A stretch of 58,162 nt of DNA from Bacillota bacterium (GTDB taxonomy: Bacteria > Bacillota > Clostridia > Peptostreptococcales > Anaerovoracaceae), in NCBI GenBank assembly GCA_030526325.1, contig JAUNCY010000001.1, forward strand, positions 1 to 58,162, given 5' to 3'. Under the pieces are notes generated by a model, which was given only the letters and a program-made list of their open reading frames with translations, was not told the DNA's origin and did not search any database. Numbering within the stretch: the first letter of the stretch is position 1; each line of letters opens with the position of its first letter. Positions 1 through 7,557 of the stretch are shown here, piece by piece. The translations under genes and the position numbers were made by a program.

Positions 1-353
1 TTAAATCCTTCGGAATTAAAGAATTTTATTCCGTTGTATTCAAAAGGGTTGTGGGATGCGGATATTACAACACCTGCATCGGCATTATATTTTTTTACCA
101 GATAAGCAATAGCTGGAGTCGGAAGGATTCCGACTTTGATTACATTCGCTCCCATGGCCATTATTCCGGCCGAAAGCGCATCCTGAAGCATATCTCCGGA
201 TACTCTGGTATCCATTCCTATTATTACAGTAGGTCTCTCCGCTTCTCTGGCGAGAACATAAGCGCCCGCTTTTCCGAGATTAAAAGCCAGTTCAGGCGTA
301 AGCTCTGAATTCGCAACGCCTCTGACTCCGTCAGTTCCGAACAGTCTTCCCAT
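1..353 (-). CDS. glmM: Phosphoglucosamine mutase, N-terminal part (cut by window edge)
   Basis: GlmM converts glucosamine-6-phosphate to glucosamine-1-phosphate in the cytoplasm for UDP-GlcNAc and peptidoglycan synthesis. The visible 117 residues begin [12 protein letters not shown], the typical family start, and contain the active-site motif SASHNP near residues 98-103, whose central serine (about residue 100) carries the phosphate in this family. The ATG at 353 follows a GGAGG site and lies one base after the cdaR stop, so translation is probably coupled. The cdaA-cdaR-glmM order is a conserved Firmicute arrangement linking c-di-AMP synthesis to wall precursor supply. The rest of the gene is outside the window. 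Confidence 0.95.
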   Translation of the reverse strand, partial: MGRLFGTDGVRGVANSELTPELAFNLGKAGAYVLAREAERPTVIIGMDTRVSGDMLQDALSAGIMAMGANVIKVGILPTPAIAYLVKKYNADAGVVISASHNPFEYNGIKFFNSEGF

Positions 354-354
354 A

Positions 355-1389
355 TCATTCCTCCCCATCTGATACAATATCTGTATGATTTACTTTAATT
401 TCTACTTTTATCACCACAGTCCCGTCAGCCTGTCCTTCAACGGGCTTTCCAAGACTGTCCACGACCGCCGCGCCGGCAGGTATTTTTACCACCGCATTAA
501 CGTATGTGTCTTCTGTTATTCCGGAAACATCCACAGTTTCGGTTTCAATAGAATCTATACCGGTTATATCTTCGTATTTTCCCTTCAGGGATATTGGCGC
601 AGAATCCGGCATGACAAGGGAAATGCCTTCGGCCGGGGTTCCTGTATAATTCACTTTTACCTCAAAGGACTTAACAAGAGTCTTTACTGCCTGTATATTT
701 ACGGAAGGCTCCTCAATTTCAACGCCTTTGACCGCCTTGCCGTCCCTGTCAACGGCAATGAGGGATATTTCCTGAGAATAGTCCTGCTGACCTTCCTTTA
801 CCTTAAGAACTCCCACTACAGAATCCACCTTGTCTACGTATGTGCTCGGTCCCGACACTTCCACAGAAGATCTGCTCATCTCTGTGATATCCATTTCGCA
901 GCCGTCTCTTAATTCTCCGCTGACTACCACATCAACCGGTTTTTTCTCTGTAACCAGCCGGTCAACAACTACTACCATATCTCCGTCTACAGCAACGGCT
1001 TCCTCAATATTGCTTGGTGCCGTCACCTTTACGCTGACCTGATTTTCCCCTTCCGCGCAGTCTGAAACGTCTATCCTTGCCGAAAGACGATTTGCCGTCA
1101 TCCCGTAAATTTCACTGCGTCTTCCCTTAATAACCGCGCTGATTACATCTTCAAATTCGGTAATAACCACAAGGCCCTGAGACTCCAGAGTTTTTTCACC
1201 CACAATGTTGAGAGGCACTCCCTCAAGAGTCTTCTCAGTCTCGGGATTGACTTCTCCTATTACGTAAGCCCAGAGAATAACCGCAAGCACCACAGACAGA
1301 ATAATGTTAAGCGTTTTTACTCTTCTGCTGTTTTCCGGCTTGTTTTTTTCATTTCCTGCTGACAGCTTTCTAAACAACCTGTTATCCAT
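355..1389 (-). CDS. cdaR: CdaR, YbbR-domain regulator of the diadenylate cyclase
   Basis: 344 residues: a short basic cytoplasmic start, one membrane segment at about residues 27-44 (rich in L, V and I, ending AYVIGEV), then an extracellular region built of successive YbbR-type beta repeats. In other Firmicutes CdaR binds CdaA at the membrane and modulates its c-di-AMP production. The start overlaps the end of cdaA by 8 bases and the stop is one base from the glmM start, so the three genes form one translationally coupled unit. The length and one-TM-plus-repeats layout are normal for the family. Confidence 0.92.
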   Translation of the reverse strand: MDNRLFRKLSAGNEKNKPENSRRVKTLNIILSVVLAVILWAYVIGEVNPETEKTLEGVPLNIVGEKTLESQGLVVITEFEDVISAVIKGRRSEIYGMTANRLSARIDVSDCAEGENQVSVKVTAPSNIEEAVAVDGDMVVVVDRLVTEKKPVDVVVSGELRDGCEMDITEMSRSSVEVSGPSTYVDKVDSVVGVLKVKEGQQDYSQEISLIAVDRDGKAVKGVEIEEPSVNIQAVKTLVKSFEVKVNYTGTPAEGISLVMPDSAPISLKGKYEDITGIDSIETETVDVSGITEDTYVNAVVKIPAGAAVVDSLGKPVEGQADGTVVIKVEIKVNHTDIVSDGEE

Positions 1390-2224
1390 TTATCTTCCCT
1401 CTCATCCTGTCAAAAAGCGGCTTGAAGAAGAAGCCCCGGCTGTCATCCTCGTTCATGAATACGCTTCTTATTATTTTCTCCATGGCAGTTGCATCCATGA
1501 ATCTTGAAATATTTCCGTTTGTTGCAACGGACATAGCCCCTGTCTCCTCCGAAACTATAACTGCTATGGCATCACTGATTTCCGTCACTCCTATTCCTGC
1601 TCTGTGTCTCGTTCCCAGTTCGGAGCTCAGATTGTTGTTTGAGGTCAGCGGAAGCACACAGCCCGCCGCAACTATCTTGTCTCCTCTTATTATTGCGGCG
1701 CCGTCATGCAGAGGCGCTCCGGAATAAAATATATTTATCAAAATTTCTTTTGTAATATCCGCATTCAAATATGTGCCGGATTCAATAATGTCCCCCAGCA
1801 CGGTTTCTCTTTCTAGAATAATAAGCGCACCTACCTTGTTTCTGGATAAATATCTCAGAGCGTTCATCATGTTCTCCGTAAGATAATCCGTGGTCTCCCC
1901 GTTGATTTCAGAAGACTGTCTGGAGAACACCCTTCCTCGCCCGAGATGCTGAAGTCCTCTTCTTATTTCAGGCTGGAAAATAACGATAAGTGCAATTCCT
2001 CCCACTTTCAGCAGACCGTCCAGCAGCCAGTTGACCGTGTACAATTTCAAAACATCGCTCAGCACAGTAGCTATGAGCAATACAATAAGACCCTTTAAAA
2101 GCTGTGCCGCCCGGGTCTCCTGAATAAATTTTAATATTTTATATATTGCAAAGGCAATGATGGTTATATCAAGCAGATCCACCCATCTCACCTGGGATAT
2201 CATAGTTGTCAGATACTCTGTCAT
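1382..2224 (-). CDS. cdaA: CdaA, membrane diadenylate cyclase
   Basis: Makes cyclic di-AMP from two ATP molecules. The 280 residues contain three N-terminal membrane segments (about 15-33, 43-60 and 66-84), then a DisA_N catalytic domain at about 100-260. The nucleotide-binding motifs DGA (174-176) and RHRAG (206-210) are both intact, so the enzyme should be active. c-di-AMP controls potassium and osmolyte transport in Firmicutes (known for the family). First gene of the cdaA-cdaR-glmM operon; the upstream hpf gene ends in a terminator, so a promoter must lie in the short gap at 2225-2260, though I see no clear consensus there. Confidence 0.95.
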   Translation of the reverse strand: MTEYLTTMISQVRWVDLLDITIIAFAIYKILKFIQETRAAQLLKGLIVLLIATVLSDVLKLYTVNWLLDGLLKVGGIALIVIFQPEIRRGLQHLGRGRVFSRQSSEINGETTDYLTENMMNALRYLSRNKVGALIILERETVLGDIIESGTYLNADITKEILINIFYSGAPLHDGAAIIRGDKIVAAGCVLPLTSNNNLSSELGTRHRAGIGVTEISDAIAVIVSEETGAMSVATNGNISRFMDATAMEKIIRSVFMNEDDSRGFFFKPLFDRMRGKING

Positions 2225-2254
2225 CCGAATGCTCCCGCCTTTATAGTATCAGTG

Positions 2255-2286
2255 CAAAAATATAGGGCGACAGCATTGCCGCCCTG
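2255..2286 (-). terminator. Rho-independent terminator after hpf
   Basis: On the minus strand AGGGCG pairs with CGCCCT around a 10-base loop, followed by ATATTTTTG. It lies just after the hpf stop and before cdaA. Confidence 0.7.
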
Positions 2287-2296
2287 ATATTATATT

Positions 2297-2830
2297 TTAG
2301 TAATTCGGTTCCAGCAAACCGTATTTATCGTCGCTTCTCTTATATACAACATTTACCGTTTCGGTATCAATGTTGATGAATACAAAGAAGCTGTGTCCTA
2401 CAAGTTCCATCTGAAGAATAGCCTCTTCAACGCTCATAGGCTTGATATCAAAGCTCTTTCTCTTTACTTCCTTGAGTTCTTCTTCTTCCTGCTCATCATC
2501 CGGAATAGCTTCAAATAAAATTTCATTTGCAGCATGTCCCTTGTACTTTTTCTGGAGTTTTGTTTTATATTTTGCCAGCTGTGAAGCCAGTTTATCCGAA
2601 ACCTTATCTATTGCTGTGTTAAGGTCTGCAGCCGCATCCTCAGCTCTGAAAATGGTTCCCTTGGCAAAAATCGTTGCCTCCACTCCGTGTCTTTCCTTCT
2701 GCTGAAAAACATTTACTGTCATTTCAACGTCTCTGTTAAAATACTTGTCGAGTTTTCCGAATTTAGTGTTAATCAATTTTTCAAGATTATCGCCAACGGT
2801 AACGTTTTTTCCTGTGATTAAAATCTTCAT
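2297..2830 (-). CDS. hpf: Long-form ribosome hibernation promoting factor
   Basis: HPF (also called RaiA/YfiA) binds the 30S subunit in stationary phase and, in its long form, drives 100S ribosome dimers. The 177-residue product starts MKILITGKNV and has the N-terminal ribosome-binding domain (about 1-100), an acidic linker near 115-130, and the C-terminal dimerisation domain (about 120-177, with FDIKPMSVEEAILQM and FFVFINIDTETVNVVYKR), so it is the long form. The ATG at 2830 was chosen over one 30 bases upstream because GGAGGTG sits 8 bases before it. An extended -10 promoter lies about 50 bases upstream, and a raiA-type RNA precedes that. Confidence 0.95.
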   Translation of the reverse strand: MKILITGKNVTVGDNLEKLINTKFGKLDKYFNRDVEMTVNVFQQKERHGVEATIFAKGTIFRAEDAAADLNTAIDKVSDKLASQLAKYKTKLQKKYKGHAANEILFEAIPDDEQEEEELKEVKRKSFDIKPMSVEEAILQMELVGHSFFVFINIDTETVNVVYKRSDDKYGLLEPNY

Positions 2831-2878
2831 TAGTAACACCTCCAAAAGCAATATCATCAAGTATTATTTACTTACTTT

Positions 2879-2887
2879 ATTATATCA
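2879..2887 (-). promoter_or_regulatory. Extended -10 promoter of hpf
   Basis: The minus strand reads TGATATAAT: a perfect TATAAT preceded by TG one base away, the extended -10 form that can work with a weak -35. It lies between the structured RNA and hpf, so hpf can be transcribed apart from that RNA. Confidence 0.6.
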
Positions 2888-2967
2888 ATTTTTCTGGCGT
2901 TTTTGTTGAAAATTTATTAAATTTTATAAATAAATATTTGTAATGATTAAGCGTTGAAATTTCAACA

Positions 2968-3197
2968 AAGAGAGTCCGGACCGCACGCCTGACCTGGTCT
3001 TTGACCCCACACCCGCCTGCTGGAGGGTTCGCAAAAGGGTCGCTTTTACTACTGCCCCTCTCGGTATATCCGGCAGGACTTACTTCTAAACCGCGCCATG
3101 CTCACCGTCCGCCCTTTTGCGGCCGGCTTACGTGGATCCCTTCGCCCGCGACTGGCCTGGACTTTCAACCACAGACACGTGCGGTCCGGGCTCTCTT
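2968..3197 (-). ncRNA. raiA-type structured noncoding RNA upstream of hpf
   Basis: About 225 G+C-rich bases between comFC and hpf. The ends pair over 17 bases (2971-2987 with 3178-3194, one G-U) and the interior is full of short complementary G/C arms, while no reading frame fits. The raiA RNA motif is known from Firmicutes and Actinobacteria as a conserved, complex RNA directly upstream of hpf/raiA on the same strand, which is exactly this position and size. The assignment rests on location, size and closing stem rather than on a covariance-model score. SRP RNA and RNase P RNA were considered, but their signature sequences are absent. The 5' end lies next to the comFC stop, so it may be co-transcribed or use a promoter inside comFC. 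Confidence 0.72.
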
Positions 3198-3934
3198 CAA
3201 TCGTAATTTTCATAAGGCGATGCAAAAACCGCCAGATATACTTTTTCGGCTCCCGCTTTCAGCAGAACTCCGGCACATTCATCCGCCGTACTGCCGGTAG
3301 TCAGCAAATCGTCCGTCAGAAGTACGGTTTTCCCCGCAAATTCCTTCCCGTTTCTGACTTCAAACGCTCCCCGTATATTATTCCTTCGCTCCTCAGGAGA
3401 AAGGCCGCTCATAGCCCCCGTCTTTTTTATCCTGACAAGATTACCCCCGGACACGGGTTTGCCCGTAATTTCACCCAGTTTATTCGAAATCAGGGTGGTA
3501 TGGCAGAATCCCCTTGAGGATTTTTTGCTTTTGTGCATCGGAACAGGAACTATTATATCATAATCTCCCATACTTTTAACAGCGTCAGTCATAATATATG
3601 CTATATTATCCGCCAGATAACCTTTGCCTCCATATTTCAAAGCGAATATTATCTTCTTCGCTTCCTTTCCGTAAACCACCGCCGCCCTGCCCCTGTCGTA
3701 CACCGGAGGCACAGCTGCGCAGTGCCCGCAGAAATGCGTCCTCTTATTTCTGACAAAATGGCCGCATCTTCCGCAGCTCTCAGGAAGTCCCCCGAGCATT
3801 TTTCTTCTGCATTCCCCGCACAGCGACAAACCGCCTTCATTCTTAATGGGCATACCGCAGCCTATGCAGTAAATATTCCCTGGAAACAGTACCTCCCGGA
3901 AAATATCTCTCAATCCCTTATTTACTTTACTCAT
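3197..3934 (-). CDS. comFC: ComFC-type phosphoribosyltransferase-like protein
   Basis: 245 residues. The N-terminal third has four CxxC pairs (Cys 23/26, 39/42, 54/57, 69/72), a zinc-ribbon arrangement. The C-terminal half is a type I phosphoribosyltransferase fold with the PRPP loop VLLTDDLLTTGST at about 204-216. ComFC proteins are needed for DNA uptake in naturally competent bacteria and occur widely in non-competent ones. The start overlaps the recD2 end by 8 bases. No comFA helicase gene is next to it; recD2 is instead. Confidence 0.9.
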   Translation of the reverse strand: MSKVNKGLRDIFREVLFPGNIYCIGCGMPIKNEGGLSLCGECRRKMLGGLPESCGRCGHFVRNKRTHFCGHCAAVPPVYDRGRAAVVYGKEAKKIIFALKYGGKGYLADNIAYIMTDAVKSMGDYDIIVPVPMHKSKKSSRGFCHTTLISNKLGEITGKPVSGGNLVRIKKTGAMSGLSPEERRNNIRGAFEVRNGKEFAGKTVLLTDDLLTTGSTADECAGVLLKAGAEKVYLAVFASPYENYD

Positions 3935-6146
3935 AATCCAAAAATACCCTAAGCCTTGCTTTCAGTCCGGAATACCTGTCGGTAATCCGGTTGTTGTCGA
4001 CCATTTCATTCATCACCGAAGGATTTCCTACTATAACCGCAGCGGTCTTAGCCCTGGTCACTGCAGTATAGAGGAGATTTCTGGTGGCCATCACAGGAGG
4101 TATCCAGGACATCGGCATTACTATTACAGGATATTCGCTGCCCTGACTTTTATGCACCGTTACAGCGTATGCCAGTTCCAGCTCGTCAAACCTGGCTGCG
4201 TCATACAGCGCAGCCCTGACATCTTCAAAGATTACGGTAATCTCGTTAAACTCATGATCTATACTGCTTATATAGCCTATGTCTCCGTTGAATATCCCCT
4301 GTCCTTCCGAAAAATCATTCAGGTTCTTCCATTTGATATCATAGTTGTTCTTTATCTGCATTACCTTGTCTCCCTCACGGAAAACCCGGTTTTTAAATAC
4401 CTTTTCATTTTTCCCTTCATCCGGAGGGTTAAGGACCGTCTGCAGTTCTTTATTCAAATTTATCGTTCCGGTAACGCCTTTCTTCACAGGGGAAATAACC
4501 TGAACATCCTTTACAGCGTCACAGTCTTTATAAAACGAGGGCAGTCTGCTCCGGCACAGTTCCATTATAGTCTCCGCTATCCCCGCCGGCGTTCCCCTTT
4601 TAAGGAAGAAGAAATCCTTGTCCTTTTCATTGTAGTAAGGATATTCTCCCTTATTTATTCTATGAGCGTTTACAACGATAAGACTTTCCTGAGCCTGTCG
4701 AAAAATTCTGCTGAGCTTTACCGTGTGAACCAGTTCACTTTCGATAATATCCCTGAGTACATTTCCCGCTCCCACCGGAGGCAGCTGATCCGCATCTCCC
4801 ACCAGCACAAGCCTGGATCCCGGCTTCATTGCTTTCAAAAGCGCATTCATCAGAAGAATATCTATCATGGATGCCTCGTCTATTATCACCACATCCGCGT
4901 CCAGGGGCGAATTCTCGTTTCGCTGAAAACTCATTCCCTCGCCCGAGCCCGGAGACGGTACGTATTCCAGCAGACGATGGATGGTTTTCGCCTCGTATCC
5001 CGAGGTCTCCGTTATCCTTTTGGCAGCTCTCCCCGTAGGTGCCGCCACCGCAGTTTCAAAGCCGCTTTCCTCAAAAATTCGAATAATCGTGTTTATAATC
5101 GTGGTTTTTCCTGTACCCGGGCCGCCGGTTATAACGCACACACCATTTTCCGCGGCACTTTTCACGGCCTTAATCTGCTCCTCTTCCAGCGATATATTCA
5201 TATCCGCCTCCGCAGCTGCGATAAGGCCGTCGGTATCAGTCATTATCTGCTTATGCTCTTCTTTTATAAGCCGCACCAGATTTGAGCACACGCCTGTTTC
5301 CGCATAAAAATACATCATCAGAAAAACGCAGGTCCGGTTCTCTATCGTCTCAATTCTTATGTCACCCTTAAACGGCATCGTATCCATCACATCCTCCACA
5401 AGAATCGAATCCACACCCATAACGTATACCGCTTTGTCAATCAGTTCTTTTTTCGGAAGATATGTATGTCCGTCGGAAGCCTCTCTGGATAAAATATATT
5501 TTATTCCGCTCTCTATCCTGTACTCGGAATCCCTGCCGATTCCCAGCCTCTCAGCTATTGCGTCGGCTGTTTTAAATCCTATTCCCCATATGTCGTCAGC
5601 CAGTCTGTAAGGATTTTCCTCTATTACCCTTACAGCCGAATTTCCGTATTTCCGGTATATTGCCGCAGCGTAGGAAGCTGATATCTGATATTTCTGCAGA
5701 AACATCACTATGGAACTCACCTCACGGTGCTCCCGGAAACTCTCGTTTATCTGCTCCAGCTTTTTCTCGCCTATTCCCTCAACCTCGAGAAGCCTTTCGG
5801 GACAGGTCTCCAGTATATTAAAAGTGTCCTCTCCGAATCTTTCTGTAATTGCGGCAGCGGTTTTGGGGCCTATTCCTTTTATTATTCCCGAGCTCAGAAA
5901 TGATTCTACAGCTTCCCTGGTAGTCGGAAGTATTTCCCGGTAATCCTCAAAAGAAAACTGAGGCCCGTAAGAAGGATGAACCGTTTCTTTTCCAAAAAAT
6001 GAAAAACTCCTGCCTTCCTTTGCGAAAGGCAGATTTCCCACAACGGTCACCGGTTCCTCCTGCTCGGTAACGGCAAGGGCCACCAGGTATCCGTTTTCCT
6101 CATTGTAGAATACGATTTCTTCGATGCGGCCTCTGAGTTCTTCCAT
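3927..6146 (-). CDS. recD2: RecD2-type ATP-dependent DNA helicase
   Basis: 739 residues, normal for RecD2. The N-terminal OB-like part (about 1-75) precedes helix-hairpin-helix DNA-binding segments (GIIKGIGPKTA at 87-97; EVEGIGEKKL at 121-130; DIWGIGFKTADAI near 185-196). The helicase core has Walker A GGPGTGKTT at 341-349, Walker B VVIIDEAS near 425, and late motifs including YAVTVHKSQGSE and LLYTAVTRAK. RecD2 is a 5'-3' superfamily 1B helicase involved in repair and replication-fork upkeep, acting without RecBC. It lies two bases after yhaM and overlaps comFC, so the three form one transcript. Confidence 0.95.
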   Translation of the reverse strand: MEELRGRIEEIVFYNEENGYLVALAVTEQEEPVTVVGNLPFAKEGRSFSFFGKETVHPSYGPQFSFEDYREILPTTREAVESFLSSGIIKGIGPKTAAAITERFGEDTFNILETCPERLLEVEGIGEKKLEQINESFREHREVSSIVMFLQKYQISASYAAAIYRKYGNSAVRVIEENPYRLADDIWGIGFKTADAIAERLGIGRDSEYRIESGIKYILSREASDGHTYLPKKELIDKAVYVMGVDSILVEDVMDTMPFKGDIRIETIENRTCVFLMMYFYAETGVCSNLVRLIKEEHKQIMTDTDGLIAAAEADMNISLEEEQIKAVKSAAENGVCVITGGPGTGKTTIINTIIRIFEESGFETAVAAPTGRAAKRITETSGYEAKTIHRLLEYVPSPGSGEGMSFQRNENSPLDADVVIIDEASMIDILLMNALLKAMKPGSRLVLVGDADQLPPVGAGNVLRDIIESELVHTVKLSRIFRQAQESLIVVNAHRINKGEYPYYNEKDKDFFFLKRGTPAGIAETIMELCRSRLPSFYKDCDAVKDVQVISPVKKGVTGTINLNKELQTVLNPPDEGKNEKVFKNRVFREGDKVMQIKNNYDIKWKNLNDFSEGQGIFNGDIGYISSIDHEFNEITVIFEDVRAALYDAARFDELELAYAVTVHKSQGSEYPVIVMPMSWIPPVMATRNLLYTAVTRAKTAAVIVGNPSVMNEMVDNNRITDRYSGLKARLRVFLDYE

Positions 6147-6148
6147 TA

Positions 6149-7114
6149 TTACTGTTCTCCGAATAAAGGTTTATATATCTTTCTGTTGTCCATGGACCAT
6201 ATTCTGTCAGAGAAATCTCCGGGAGCAACGTTTTCAAGCCACTTTTCCATGTCATACATACGTGCATCCACTATATCGAGATAGTGCAGAACCTCAGCCT
6301 CCGGAAACATCGGCTTCTTCGGGCTTCCGTATTCAGGTTCATAATGATGTGAAAGCACCATATGCTCCATCATTATTCTCTTTTCGTCGGAAATTCCCAG
6401 TTCTCTGCATTCGGAATCTATCATTTTTATGCCCTGTACTATATGACCCAGCATCTGTCCCTCAAAGGTATATCTGTCCGCCATACCCAGTTCATCCGCG
6501 TCTATTTCCTCCAGTTTAGCAATATCATGAAGGATTACTCCGCAGTAAAGCAGGTCTCTTGACAATATCGGGTATATCCCGCACACTGCCTGTGCAGTAA
6601 GCAGCATTCTGTAAACATGATACATAAGACCGCCTTTTATCGCATGGTGGTTTTTTGAAGCTGCCGGGAAGTACACCAGCTTATCTCTGTTCTTCTCCAT
6701 CAGAGAAGCTGTAAGCTTCCTGAGTTCTTCGTCCTCAACCTCTTTAAGAATGCCGTATATTCTGTCATAAAGCTCCTCTCCGCTTACGGGAGCGGTTTTT
6801 ACAAGCTTTGAAAGTTCTACTTCGTCTTCATCCGTCGCCTTCCTGATTTTTATGACTTTTATCTGTTTTGCGCCGTTCCATTCGGTAACAACGCCCTGAA
6901 TCTTAACAATGTCACGGTTCTCCGCATTTCTGGCCTGAGCAGTTTCTTCTCTGTTCAAATCCCATACCTTTGCGGCAATTTCACCGGAGTTGTCGGATAT
7001 TACCATATCCATGTACTCTCCGCCCTTGTTGGAAGTTCTGAGCTCGCAGCTTTTTACCAGATAAAAACCCAGAACCTTTTCATCTTTTTTATATTCCATC
7101 AGACTTTTGCTCAT
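6149..7114 (-). CDS. yhaM: YhaM-type 3'-5' exoribonuclease (OB fold plus HD domain)
   Basis: 321 residues. An OB-fold nucleic-acid-binding domain fills about 10-95 and an HD metal-dependent domain about 155-285, with His166 and the HD pair at 196-197 (VILHDIAKLEE) and a later LSHHYEPEYGSPKKP segment typical of YhaM/CBF1. YhaM trims RNA and single-stranded DNA from the 3' end in Bacillus. First gene of yhaM-recD2-comFC. The upstream ydbC-like gene ends in a terminator at 7160-7184, so the operon starts after it. Confidence 0.92.
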   Translation of the reverse strand: MSKSLMEYKKDEKVLGFYLVKSCELRTSNKGGEYMDMVISDNSGEIAAKVWDLNREETAQARNAENRDIVKIQGVVTEWNGAKQIKVIKIRKATDEDEVELSKLVKTAPVSGEELYDRIYGILKEVEDEELRKLTASLMEKNRDKLVYFPAASKNHHAIKGGLMYHVYRMLLTAQAVCGIYPILSRDLLYCGVILHDIAKLEEIDADELGMADRYTFEGQMLGHIVQGIKMIDSECRELGISDEKRIMMEHMVLSHHYEPEYGSPKKPMFPEAEVLHYLDIVDARMYDMEKWLENVAPGDFSDRIWSMDNRKIYKPLFGEQ

Positions 7115-7159
7115 TTTTCATCTCCGCAGTTAAATTTTTTATGTAAATATAATAGCACA

Positions 7160-7184
7160 TAAAAATGAGACCCGAAAGTCTCAT
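7160..7184 (-). terminator. Rho-independent terminator after the PC4-like gene
   Basis: On the minus strand ATGAGAC and GTCTCAT pair around a six-base loop and are followed by a T run. It separates the small gene at 7213 from yhaM. Confidence 0.8.
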
Positions 7185-7212
7185 CTTTACAACTGTTAAA
7201 TACATTTTCAGA

Positions 7213-7428
7213 CTACAGTTCCGAAATTAATTCCTTAAGTGCATCAAGCTCTTCCTTGGTAAGAGTAATCCCCTTAGACATCTTCGTGTGATCCGCCGAC
7301 CAGTCTCTAAGGTCGTATTTGGGATCCCTGTCGTTCCAGCTGACCAGATTCAGTTCCTTGCTCCAGCCCTTTTCATTGCTGGAAATCACACCAATATGCT
7401 CAGTAATCTCAAATTTTAAATCTGCCAT
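7213..7428 (-). CDS. YdbC/PC4-like single-stranded nucleic-acid-binding protein
   Basis: 71 residues starting MADLKFEITEHIGVIS. The segment WSKELNLVSWNDRDPKYDLR followed by W-x9-K-GITLT is the pattern of bacterial YdbC proteins, relatives of the eukaryotic transcription coactivator PC4 that bind single-stranded DNA or RNA as dimers. The ATG at 7428 follows AGGAGGGG, whereas the longer frame starting at 7467 would begin inside the promoter. It is a single-gene unit with its own promoter (7468-7496) and terminator. Its role in this organism is not known. Confidence 0.85.
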   Translation of the reverse strand: MADLKFEITEHIGVISSNEKGWSKELNLVSWNDRDPKYDLRDWSADHTKMSKGITLTKEELDALKELISEL

Positions 7429-7467
7429 AGCCCCTCCTTGATTTCTAATATATAACTTGTTTTCCAT

Positions 7468-7496
7468 AATATACCATATGCTTTGCAGATTTTCAA
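7468..7496 (-). promoter_or_regulatory. Sigma-A promoter of the PC4-like gene
   Basis: On the minus strand TTGAAA (7496-7491), 17 bases, TATATT (7473-7468). It lies 40 bases upstream of the ATG at 7428. Confidence 0.75.
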
Positions 7497-7557
7497 TCCT
7501 TTTCCTGACTTTTGCATAATTTACCGGAAAGCCTGCATAAACGGATTCCCGTCACGT

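Noticed and set aside
2968-3197. SRP RNA or RNase P RNA at this G+C-rich hairpin region
   Set aside because: CAGGTCAGG-like and AAAGTCC-like pieces occur, but the SRP apical loop signature and the conserved RNase P segments are absent; location fits the raiA RNA better.
4152-5285. Plus-strand open frame of 377 codons
   Set aside because: Antisense shadow of recD2 without family motifs.
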